From JAAYAY01 sp964429355 (GTDB lineage Bacteria > Planctomycetota > Planctomycetia > Pirellulales > Thermoguttaceae): a DNA stretch of 12,228 bases. The notes under the pieces were generated by a model. That model was not told where the DNA came from and did no database searches. It saw only the letters and a program-made list of their open reading frames with translations. A program made the position numbers and the translations under genes. The DNA is taken from assembly GCA_964429355.1 (NCBI GenBank), contig CAYSCH010000291.1, positions 1 through 12,228 on the forward strand, in the 5' to 3' direction. Positions 1 through 5,945 of this stretch are shown piece by piece (the stretch's first letter is position 1; every line of letters starts with the position of its first letter).

Positions 1-224
1 CCGGCCCCAAGCCAAGGGCTCGGGGTGCAGAGAGCAACCGGTCGATTCGTTTACCGGCCCTAATAAGCCCTCACAAAATGTACGGGTTTACCACGGGCAT
101 GAATGTGCACAGCCGGTGGTTTTGTTAACGGCTCTAAGACCGGGGGGGTGATACTCCGGGTGCAACTGCGAACATTAACCTTGGCCTGGAAAATTCACTC
201 CGTTTCAAGAGTGGGAGAGAACCG
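1..224. other. Non-coding left edge and leader of the nuclease gene
   Basis: I see no convincing gene in this stretch. It holds a small inverted repeat, CCGGT at 38-42 and ACCGG at 53-57 with a 10-nt loop, which could belong to the end of a gene outside the window, but there is no T-tract. The last part carries the ribosome binding site GGGAGAG (about 213-219) for the nuclease gene starting at 225. I could not find a well-spaced sigma-70 promoter: TTGTTA at 122-127 and GATACT at 150-155 are 22 bp apart, which is too far. Confidence 0.5.
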
Positions 225-1238
225 ATGAGAAGTCGCTTGTTCGGTCGGCCGAGAGTTGCGATCACTTTCGCCTTTGTGGCCGTGGCGTTATCGGCGCTGC
301 CAGCGTTGGCTTTCAACGATACAGGACATCGTATCGTGGCCCTTGTGGCGTACCGCCAACTGGATCGGGAGACTCGCGAGAGCGTCGTTGAGATCCTGAA
401 GAAGCATGAACGATTCGAGGAAGACTTCCTCAACAAGATGCCCGACGACGTCAGAGAAGCCAGCCAGGCGGTCCAGAACACTTGGATCTTCCTTCAGGCT
501 GCCACGTGGCCCGACATTGCCAGGGGCTTTCGCGGCGACGATAAGAGCCGATTTCATCACCCGACTTGGCATTATGTGAACGAGCCGCTCTTCCTCTCGG
601 ACGAAGACCAGGCGGCAATCGGCCAGGTCCCGGTGAACCTTGATCGCCAGTGGACGCCAGGGATGGCGGCCGACGACATGAACATGATTCAGGCGCTGAA
701 GAAGTGCACGGCCGACCTGTCGAATGCCGAGACATCGGACGCCGATAAGGCCGTCGCGCTCTGCTGGCTGTTTCACTGCGTTGGCGATCTGCACCAGCCC
801 ATGCATGCGTCCGCGTTGTTTACCCAGCAGCGGTTCCCCAACGGAGATCGCGGCGGCAATTCTATCCGGCTCGTTAAGGGCAAGAACCTCCACTCTCTCT
901 GGGACGGATTACTGGGCGGGACGAATCGACTACGAACGATTCAGAACAAGGTCGTAACGTACCTGCAGGATGCCGACCTGGAAGCTGCAGGGCAGTTGGC
1001 GGCGGAATCGCTGGGGTTCGAGACCTGGCTCGACGAGAGCCACGAACTGGCGGAAGCGAGCGCCTACCACACGATCATTCTTGAAGCCGTTGCAGACGCC
1101 GAGAGCGACACGAACGAGGATCTGGAAAAGATCCAGTTGCCCGACGAGTACTACTCCCACGCCGGCGACGCGGCGAAGAAGCGAGTAGTCGAGGCTGGTT
1201 TCAGGCTGGCGGCTGTGCTGAAGGGCTTCGAGTGGTAG
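225..1238 (+). CDS. Secreted S1/P1-type zinc nuclease
   Basis: A 337-residue phospholipase C/P1 nuclease superfamily protein. These enzymes use three zinc ions to cleave single-stranded DNA and RNA and to remove 3' phosphates, and they act outside the cytoplasm. Residues 1-29 form a signal peptide (MRSRLFGRPR, hydrophobic core, then ALPALA) with likely cleavage before F30. The side-chain zinc ligands of P1 are all present by motif: H35 (NDTGH), D97 (TWPD), H116 (TWHYVN), H184, D188 and H194 in WLFHCVGDLHQPMH, and H223 and D227 in NLHSLWD. The odd point is the mature N-terminus: family members normally start with Trp, whose backbone helps bind zinc; here it is Phe. The ATG at 225 has GGGAGAG just upstream. 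It stands alone, with no operon partner on its strand. Likely roles are nucleic-acid scavenging for phosphate or nucleosides; that is inference. The family call is firm. Confidence 0.93.
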   Translation: MRSRLFGRPRVAITFAFVAVALSALPALAFNDTGHRIVALVAYRQLDRETRESVVEILKKHERFEEDFLNKMPDDVREASQAVQNTWIFLQAATWPDIARGFRGDDKSRFHHPTWHYVNEPLFLSDEDQAAIGQVPVNLDRQWTPGMAADDMNMIQALKKCTADLSNAETSDADKAVALCWLFHCVGDLHQPMHASALFTQQRFPNGDRGGNSIRLVKGKNLHSLWDGLLGGTNRLRTIQNKVVTYLQDADLEAAGQLAAESLGFETWLDESHELAEASAYHTIILEAVADAESDTNEDLEKIQLPDEYYSHAGDAAKKRVVEAGFRLAAVLKGFEW

Positions 1239-1244
1239 CGGATA

Positions 1245-1257
1245 GGCGAAAGTCGCC
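1245..1257 (+). terminator. Small hairpin just after the nuclease stop
   Basis: GGCGA (1245-1249), loop AAG, TCGCC (1253-1257) form a perfect 5-bp stem seven bases after the TAG stop at 1236-1238. No T-tract follows, so it is a weak terminator candidate at best. Confidence 0.25.
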
Positions 1258-1353
1258 CGCATTCATTGCCCCACGCTGAGTGTCGGCGATCTCCCAGAGG
1301 GTCTTACATGTTCCGCAAGTCTCAAAAATGCGGACCGGCCTCGCCCGTTCTCT

Positions 1354-1374
1354 GAACACCGAACACTGAAAACT
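1354..1374. repeat. Three imperfect 7-bp tandem units
   Basis: GAACACC, GAACACT and GAAAACT follow one another directly in the space between two convergent genes (1239-1519). From memory, strings of this type recur in intergenic DNA of planctomycetes; I cannot check copy number here. The rest of this 281-bp gap shows no gene that I can support. Confidence 0.45.
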
Positions 1375-1519
1375 CCCCAGACTTCGCGGCAAGTCAGCAG
1401 GATAAGCCCTGCATGGTGGGCATGCTGTTCATGCCAGCCATCCTTGATCGAGCGGTACTGGGTGAGCCTGCGCGGCTATCTTCAGGGCGACTGCCCGCCT
1501 GGGAATTGCGCAAGGCCAT

Positions 1520-2797
1520 TCAGAGGGTCCATTGCACGCCCGCCAGCGCACACCAGCCGTTCCTCGGGCGACCGGCCTGAGCGAGATACCCACCGTCCTC
1601 AACAAGCCCGCACAGATAGAACTGAAAATGGGGCGTTGCGGCATAGGCACCTTTGGCAATGCCGCGGCGATGGGTCACGTCGTGCTCGGGAATCCCCAGT
1701 TGTTGCGGGTAATACTCGCCGTAATTGCACGAGATCGTGAAAGGCTCGAGGTCGTACATCAGGTCGAGGTAATAGCCGAACCCGGTGACCGGGATGTCGA
1801 GCCGGTAGTTCTGATCCCGGTAGTAGATGTTGCGTCCCCAGGTGATGTCCAGCGGATCGAAACCCGGACGTCGAAAGCCGTACTCGTCGTAGATTGCCTC
1901 TCCCGAGAGGGTGAACGAGCCCAGTCGCACCATGGAGTCGACGCCCAGATGATTATTGAATTGCTTCTGGCCTTCGGAACCGATTCCGTCCTGGACTTTC
2001 ACGGAGAAGCCACATGCCCAGGAATCCCTGCCGGCTCCCAAGCGGCTCACGAGCGCCTTGCTGCTGTTCGGGTCCTGGTCTTCGCTGCCGTTGGTGATCG
2101 CCACGTCGGTGACAAACCATTGGCGTTCGTAGCGGAGCTTGGCTCCGGTTTCCCGCCACAAGATGCATTCGGTGCGGATAAAGGGGGCGTCTAACCGGGA
2201 ATTCGTGTACAGCGGAAAATAGGTTCGCCCAAACGGTGTCTCAAACTTTCCGATCGAAAACGTCAGATCGTGTCGCTGGGCCGACAAATGGAGCTGCGAG
2301 ATTTCGAAGGGGGATACCTCGAAATTCCCGCGATAGGAGGCGCGTTCGGCCGTATCCACCAGAATGTTCCGGTCAAATGGCTGGTTCAGGTAGAACTCGC
2401 CATCCACCGACGTTTTCCAGTCACCAAAGGTTTGTTCCACTCGCGGGGCAATGGCAGCCTCGGCGCCGAAGGTTTCCTCCACGCCGCTCCATTGGATTCG
2501 CTGGTCGTTGACGTAGTATCCGCGCAGGCATGCGTCGAATTGCCATTCTATGTCCGCCCATAGCGACCTGCCGTTCGGTTCGGTCCAGTCTGCCGGGATC
2601 ACCTGCTCACTGCTCTCCGGCGCCGCCGAGATATCGGGAAGGGAAATTTCCTGCGTAGTTGCGCTGGCGAGCTCTCGAGAAGTATCCGGAAAAGGGACGA
2701 ATTCCGCCGCTCCCAACTCAACCAGCCAACAGGCGGAGAAAGCCTGCACCAGGGTCAGAGCGAGCGCGCGAATCGGAAGCTTTCTCACATACATCAT
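1520..2797 (-). CDS. Outer-membrane beta-barrel, porin-like protein
   Basis: About 425 residues from the ATG at 2795-2797 (a second ATG follows directly). The frame stays open to 2893, but the upstream residues are not signal-like, while MMYVRKLPIRALALTLVQAF begins a typical signal peptide with likely cleavage near ELGAA|EF. A GGGAAGGGA stretch lies about 14 bases upstream of the ATG. After a roughly 50-residue linker rich in Ser, Glu and Pro, the mature part is a series of alternating polar/aromatic strands separated by turns rich in Gly, Asn and Asp, as in barrels. The segment GKFETPFGRTYFPLY (residues about 183-197) resembles the 'GKFKxPFG' region of phosphate-selective OprO/OprP-like porins, and the protein ends in a strand, LAGVQWTL, as barrels do, though with a final Leu rather than Phe. 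The transported solute is unknown. It faces the nuclease gene tail to tail and is divergent from the glycosyltransferase at 3227. Confidence 0.7.
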   Translation of the reverse strand: MMYVRKLPIRALALTLVQAFSACWLVELGAAEFVPFPDTSRELASATTQEISLPDISAAPESSEQVIPADWTEPNGRSLWADIEWQFDACLRGYYVNDQRIQWSGVEETFGAEAAIAPRVEQTFGDWKTSVDGEFYLNQPFDRNILVDTAERASYRGNFEVSPFEISQLHLSAQRHDLTFSIGKFETPFGRTYFPLYTNSRLDAPFIRTECILWRETGAKLRYERQWFVTDVAITNGSEDQDPNSSKALVSRLGAGRDSWACGFSVKVQDGIGSEGQKQFNNHLGVDSMVRLGSFTLSGEAIYDEYGFRRPGFDPLDITWGRNIYYRDQNYRLDIPVTGFGYYLDLMYDLEPFTISCNYGEYYPQQLGIPEHDVTHRRGIAKGAYAATPHFQFYLCGLVEDGGYLAQAGRPRNGWCALAGVQWTL

Positions 2798-3066
2798 GTG
2801 GATCGACACCGTCCCTTCCCACGGGCATGGATGTTGCAGTCTGTATCGACTGTGCCGATCAAACCGATTCAGTTGCCTCTGCGGGGGCATCAATCTTTAC
2901 CCAACCAGAACACTCCCGCGGGCCTCTAGTATGTTTGAGGGGTATCCTCGACAGAAAAGGGCCTCCTCGGTCACAGGGGAGCTATCGTTCGGATCGTCTC
3001 GGATTGTGTCGTCTTCAAAGTCATTCCCCTCTGTGTGGGGGTTCGTGCTGAGATAGCGACTGACAT

Positions 3067-3094
3067 TTGTGTTCTCTTGGGAAATTGCTAGATT
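3067..3094 (+). promoter_or_regulatory. Possible extended -10 promoter for the first glycosyltransferase
   Basis: TGCTAGATT gives an extended -10 (TG at 3086-3087, hexamer TAGATT at 3089-3094), with a poor -35 TTGTGT at 3067-3072 and a 16-bp spacer. A better -35, CTGACA (3060-3065), is 23 bp away, which is too far. The leader to the ATG at 3227 would be about 125 nt and would contain the hairpin at 3138-3163. Confidence 0.3.
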
Positions 3095-3137
3095 ACCCCG
3101 GTTGCCAGTCGAGTGGCCGCACCAACGGCGTTTCTAT

Positions 3138-3163
3138 CCCGGAGAGACGAGCACATCTCCGGG
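3138..3163 (+). promoter_or_regulatory. Perfect 8-bp inverted repeat in the glycosyltransferase leader
   Basis: CCCGGAGA (3138-3145) and TCTCCGGG (3156-3163) are exact inverse complements around a 10-nt centre. A second, overlapping pairing is possible directly after it: GGGCG (3161-3165) with CGCCC (3176-3180). It lies 64-89 bases before the start codon. It could be an operator dyad or an RNA hairpin; nothing in the sequence decides between them. Confidence 0.4.
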
Positions 3164-3226
3164 CGGGCAATTGGTCGCCCCTTGATCGGATTGCCTCCGA
3201 AGATTCCCGTCGACAAGGATGTCGCC

Positions 3227-4960
3227 ATGGTTGAGCAGATGGCCCTTCGCCCTTCACTTCGGCTGCTGATTCCCGCTGCTGCGCTGATCGCAGTCGCAGT
3301 CTTCATCTGCCCGCTGGGCCTCGGTGTGCCACTCGTCGATCCCGACGAGGGCCTTCACGCCGCAATTGCCCAGGAGATGGTCGAACGTGGCGATTGGATC
3401 ACGCCGCGATTCCAGGGAGAGGCGTTTCTCGACAAGCCGATCCTGTTCACGTGGGCCCAGGCCTTGTCGCTGAAGACGTTTGGCATGAATGCGGGCGCCG
3501 CTCGCCTGCCCGGCCTTCTGTTTGGATTGGCCGCCATGATTTCCACGGGCATAGTCGGATGGAGGCTCTACAATCCAGCGGCCGGTTGGATCGCCGCAAT
3601 GCTCTATGGCACGATGGTCCTCCCGGCTATCTTGGCGCAGCTCCCCGTCCACGACGTGGCGCTGATTCCCTTGGTTTCGTTGGGAATTCTCCTTTTCTGG
3701 GAAGCCGACCGGGCCACCGGCTTTCGCCAGAAGGCGGCGCTGACCGTGGCGATCGGTGTGCTGCTCGGGATCAGTTGTTTGACGAAAGGCCTCGTGGGCG
3801 TGGGCCTGGTAGGAACCGTTTATGGCAGTTACCTGCTCGTCACGCGGCGATTGACGATCGAGGCCTGCATTCGCGGTGGAGCCGCTCTCGCGATCGCTGC
3901 GCTCGTGGCCCTGCCGTGGTACCTGGCCATGGAAGGCCGGCTGCCCGGCTATCTTCACTACTACTTCGTCCAACGCCACTTGCTTGGCCTTGCAACCGAC
4001 ACGCAGAGGCATGCCGGCAAGCCGATCTGGTATTACCTTCCGATTCTGGTGGGCGGAGCCATGCCGTGGGGTGTGTACCTTGCTGTCGCTGTCCGCGACT
4101 GGTGGGCGCAACGCAGGTCGACCGAACAGCGCCGGCCCAACGGCGGAACCGTGCTGCTCTGGTGCTGGTTGATTGCATGTACGACTCTGTTGTCGCTTGC
4201 CGGCTCGAAACTGGTAACGTACATCTGGCCCGTACTTCCAGCGATCGCAGTCCTTGCGGCCTCCGTCTGGGCGCGCCTGCTGAACGGTTCCCTTTCAGAG
4301 GTGGGCCGGCGATGGTTTGGCAGCAACTTTGCCTCCGCGGGCTGGATGGGACCTTTGCTCCTGCCGACGGCCCTGGTCGTTCTTCATTTTGTTGTAGACT
4401 TGCCCGTGCCCTGGTATGTGGGTGTGCTGGCCGTGCTGGTTGGTTTCTCGGCATGGATCCCGTCGTGGCTCTGGCTGAAAGGCCGTTACGAACAGGCCCT
4501 GCCCATCGGCACCCTCATCCCGGCGGCACACATGCTCTTCTTGATGGCCTTCGTTGCCCCCCATATGTGCGAGCAGTTCACCGCCCGGGACCTGGCCGAA
4601 TACCTGAATCGCCGAGGATCGATCCCCGCGCAAATGGTACTCGTGGAAGAACGCATCGGCTCGGTGATCTTCTACCTCGATCCGGACGTGCGCAGGCAAG
4701 TTCGCAGGGGGCAAATTCGCGGCGAGCGTGCCTGCGAAATTGAACGACTGGAAGATCTCAAGCCTGACGCGGTCTGCGCCCTGGCAGAATCCCGAGTCCA
4801 GGACGCCCGCGAGTATCTTGATCTGGAGCGGGGAACCTGGACCTCGGCAGGCCGGTTCAGGCTGTACAGCGGCAGGGCATTTCAGAATGCAAGTGCTTCT
4901 GGTTCGCAGCGCGGCCGGGTCAACGAAGTTGCTTCCTCAGGCCGCCCGTTTCTGCGGTGA
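3227..4960 (+). CDS. ArnT-like GT39/GT-C membrane glycosyltransferase (first copy)
   Basis: 577 residues from the ATG at 3227, chosen because AAGGA (3215-3219) sits 7 bases before it and the protein then begins with a membrane helix (about 11-30); the open frame back to 3113 adds an unlikely hydrophilic extension. The first periplasmic loop carries the signature of the ArnT/PMT family: DPDE (38-41, catalytic acid region), QEMVERGDWITPRFQGEAF, then DKP (69-71), matching the DExxYA...GDW.VP...EKP pattern of ArnT. About ten further hydrophobic segments follow, then a soluble C-terminal domain from about residue 450. ArnT-type enzymes move a sugar from undecaprenyl phosphate to lipid A or another envelope acceptor on the outer side of the inner membrane. 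The donor and acceptor here are unknown. The last 24 bases overlap the convergent PAP2 gene. Confidence 0.85.
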   Translation: MVEQMALRPSLRLLIPAAALIAVAVFICPLGLGVPLVDPDEGLHAAIAQEMVERGDWITPRFQGEAFLDKPILFTWAQALSLKTFGMNAGAARLPGLLFGLAAMISTGIVGWRLYNPAAGWIAAMLYGTMVLPAILAQLPVHDVALIPLVSLGILLFWEADRATGFRQKAALTVAIGVLLGISCLTKGLVGVGLVGTVYGSYLLVTRRLTIEACIRGGAALAIAALVALPWYLAMEGRLPGYLHYYFVQRHLLGLATDTQRHAGKPIWYYLPILVGGAMPWGVYLAVAVRDWWAQRRSTEQRRPNGGTVLLWCWLIACTTLLSLAGSKLVTYIWPVLPAIAVLAASVWARLLNGSLSEVGRRWFGSNFASAGWMGPLLLPTALVVLHFVVDLPVPWYVGVLAVLVGFSAWIPSWLWLKGRYEQALPIGTLIPAAHMLFLMAFVAPHMCEQFTARDLAEYLNRRGSIPAQMVLVEERIGSVIFYLDPDVRRQVRRGQIRGERACEIERLEDLKPDAVCALAESRVQDAREYLDLERGTWTSAGRFRLYSGRAFQNASASGSQRGRVNEVASSGRPFLR

Positions 4961-5662
4961 AGTCTGCGCCTGGTCACCGGCTGCGATCATGCCCTTGGCT
5001 TCGTAGCGATCGAACCAGGCGGCCATGCGGCCACTGTAAAGCGTGGCGGTTGCCACAACCAAACCAATTGCTGCACCGCAGAAGGTGTCGGTGAGAAAGT
5101 GGGCACCGCTGGTCACTCGCTGCGCGGCGACCAGTGCCGCCATCGCAAAAAAGAACGCTCGAGCCCGCGGATACTGCCATGCGAGCGCAGCCGCAAGGCC
5201 TACCGCCGTGGCCGTATGGGCCGACGGAAAACTCTGGCCGCTGCTCTCGGCACCAAGAAAGGGAAACACTCGGACAAACGTATCCCAGACCGTCCCCTCA
5301 AAGGCAAAGGCATGGGGACGTGTTCGTTCAACAACCAGTTTGACCACATCGGCGGCCAGGCCGGCCCCAAATGCCGTGGCCAGAATGCGGAAGGCCCTGC
5401 GGCGTCGAGTCCAATCCAGGGCAAGCACCGCCAGCACGATGTAGATCACACCGTTTCCATTGCCAAACGGCTCCACCGCTTCCAGCAGCTCGCGAAAGAA
5501 GCCGGGGCATCCACCTTGGACGGCCCACTGTCCCACCACAAGGTCAAGCGGCAACATCGCCAGTGCCGCCAGAAGGAGGACCACAGGAACCAGCCGCGCC
5601 CTGCTCGGCCAACAATGCGAAAATCGCCCAAGCTGCCGTAGAGTCAATTTGCTCGCGTTCAT
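4937..5662 (-). CDS. PAP2-family membrane lipid phosphatase
   Basis: 241 residues from the ATG at 5660-5662, which has GGGAG 11 bases upstream; a GTG at 5672-5674 would overlap that site. All three acid-phosphatase motifs are present: KLVVERTRP (K108, R115-P116), SFPSAH (146-149, Ala in place of the usual Gly of PSGH), and RVTSGAHFLTD (R182, H188, D192), the His being the nucleophile in this family. Several hydrophobic helices surround them. Relatives remove phosphate from undecaprenyl pyrophosphate, phosphatidylglycerol phosphate or lipid A (PgpB, LpxE/LpxF types). Lying between two ArnT-like transferases, which consume undecaprenyl-phosphate sugars, it may recycle the carrier lipid or prepare a lipid acceptor; this is inference. 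Its stop lies inside the end of the first glycosyltransferase gene on the other strand (24-bp overlap). Confidence 0.88.
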   Translation of the reverse strand: MNASKLTLRQLGRFSHCWPSRARLVPVVLLLAALAMLPLDLVVGQWAVQGGCPGFFRELLEAVEPFGNGNGVIYIVLAVLALDWTRRRRAFRILATAFGAGLAADVVKLVVERTRPHAFAFEGTVWDTFVRVFPFLGAESSGQSFPSAHTATAVGLAAALAWQYPRARAFFFAMAALVAAQRVTSGAHFLTDTFCGAAIGLVVATATLYSGRMAAWFDRYEAKGMIAAGDQAQTSPQKRAA

Positions 5663-5808
5663 CGGCAGAGTCACTCCCGCGCTTCGGCACGAAACAACCC
5701 CGTTTACTCAATTTGTCCCGCTCCGTGTTCGGCGGGCCTGTCTAGACCGGGGTAAATGGAAAGTGGCATTGGCCAGGTTCAACAGATTCCGTAGACTCCC
5801 GTCCCCTC

Positions 5809-5843
5809 GTCCCGCTGGATCTGCAGCAAGCGGCGGGACCCGC
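5809..5843. promoter_or_regulatory. Inverted repeats upstream of the second glycosyltransferase
   Basis: GTCCCGC (5809-5815) and GCGGGAC (5833-5839) are exact inverse complements. The right arm can instead fold on itself with its flank as GCGGG-A-CCCGC (5833-5843), and CCGCT (5812-5816) can pair with AGCGG (5829-5833). These are mutually exclusive pairings ending 30 bp before a consensus -35 at 5873. An operator or a terminator for transcription entering the region are both possible. Confidence 0.35.
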
Positions 5844-5872
5844 ACTAGCTATCGGTGTGCAACCTATCCGGC

Positions 5873-5905
5873 TTGACAAAAAACAACGTAAAGGGTGGTT
5901 ATTAT
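5873..5905 (+). promoter_or_regulatory. Candidate promoter with long spacer for the second glycosyltransferase
   Basis: A perfect -35 TTGACA (5873-5878) is followed by a near-perfect -10 TATTAT (5900-5905, 5 of 6). The spacer is 21 bp, longer than the usual 16-18 and even than the 19-20 of MerR-type promoters. The start of transcription would be near 5912, giving a leader of about 35 nt to the ATG at 5946. The good hexamers argue for use; the spacing argues that an activator is needed or that this is chance. Confidence 0.45.
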
Positions 5906-5945
5906 CCTCCCGTCGCACGCCCTGATCCCGTGGGAGAAGTGGAAA

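Larger units (their letters stand above)
2798..3226. other. 429-bp divergent intergenic region
   Basis: This gap separates the divergent porin-like gene and the first glycosyltransferase, so it should contain promoters for both. Frames remain open through parts of it on both strands (to 2893 on minus, from 3113 on plus), but the translated residues look like random extensions, not protein. It contains one possible plus-strand promoter (3067-3094) and a perfect 8-bp hairpin (3138-3163). I could not pick out a minus-strand promoter. Confidence 0.6.

Noticed and set aside
1532..2194. 220-codon plus-strand frame opposite the porin-like gene
   Set aside because: The minus strand has a signal peptide and a barrel pattern; this frame has neither.
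2798..2893. Upstream extension of the porin-like gene to 2893
   Set aside because: It would bury the signal peptide behind 32 polar residues.
3113..3226. Upstream extension of the first glycosyltransferase to 3113
   Set aside because: No ribosome site, polar residues before the first helix, and the ATG at 3227 has a good AAGGA.
3394..4743. 449-codon plus-strand frame inside the first glycosyltransferase
   Set aside because: Rich in Arg, Pro and Ala with no membrane helices; the other frame has the full ArnT signature.
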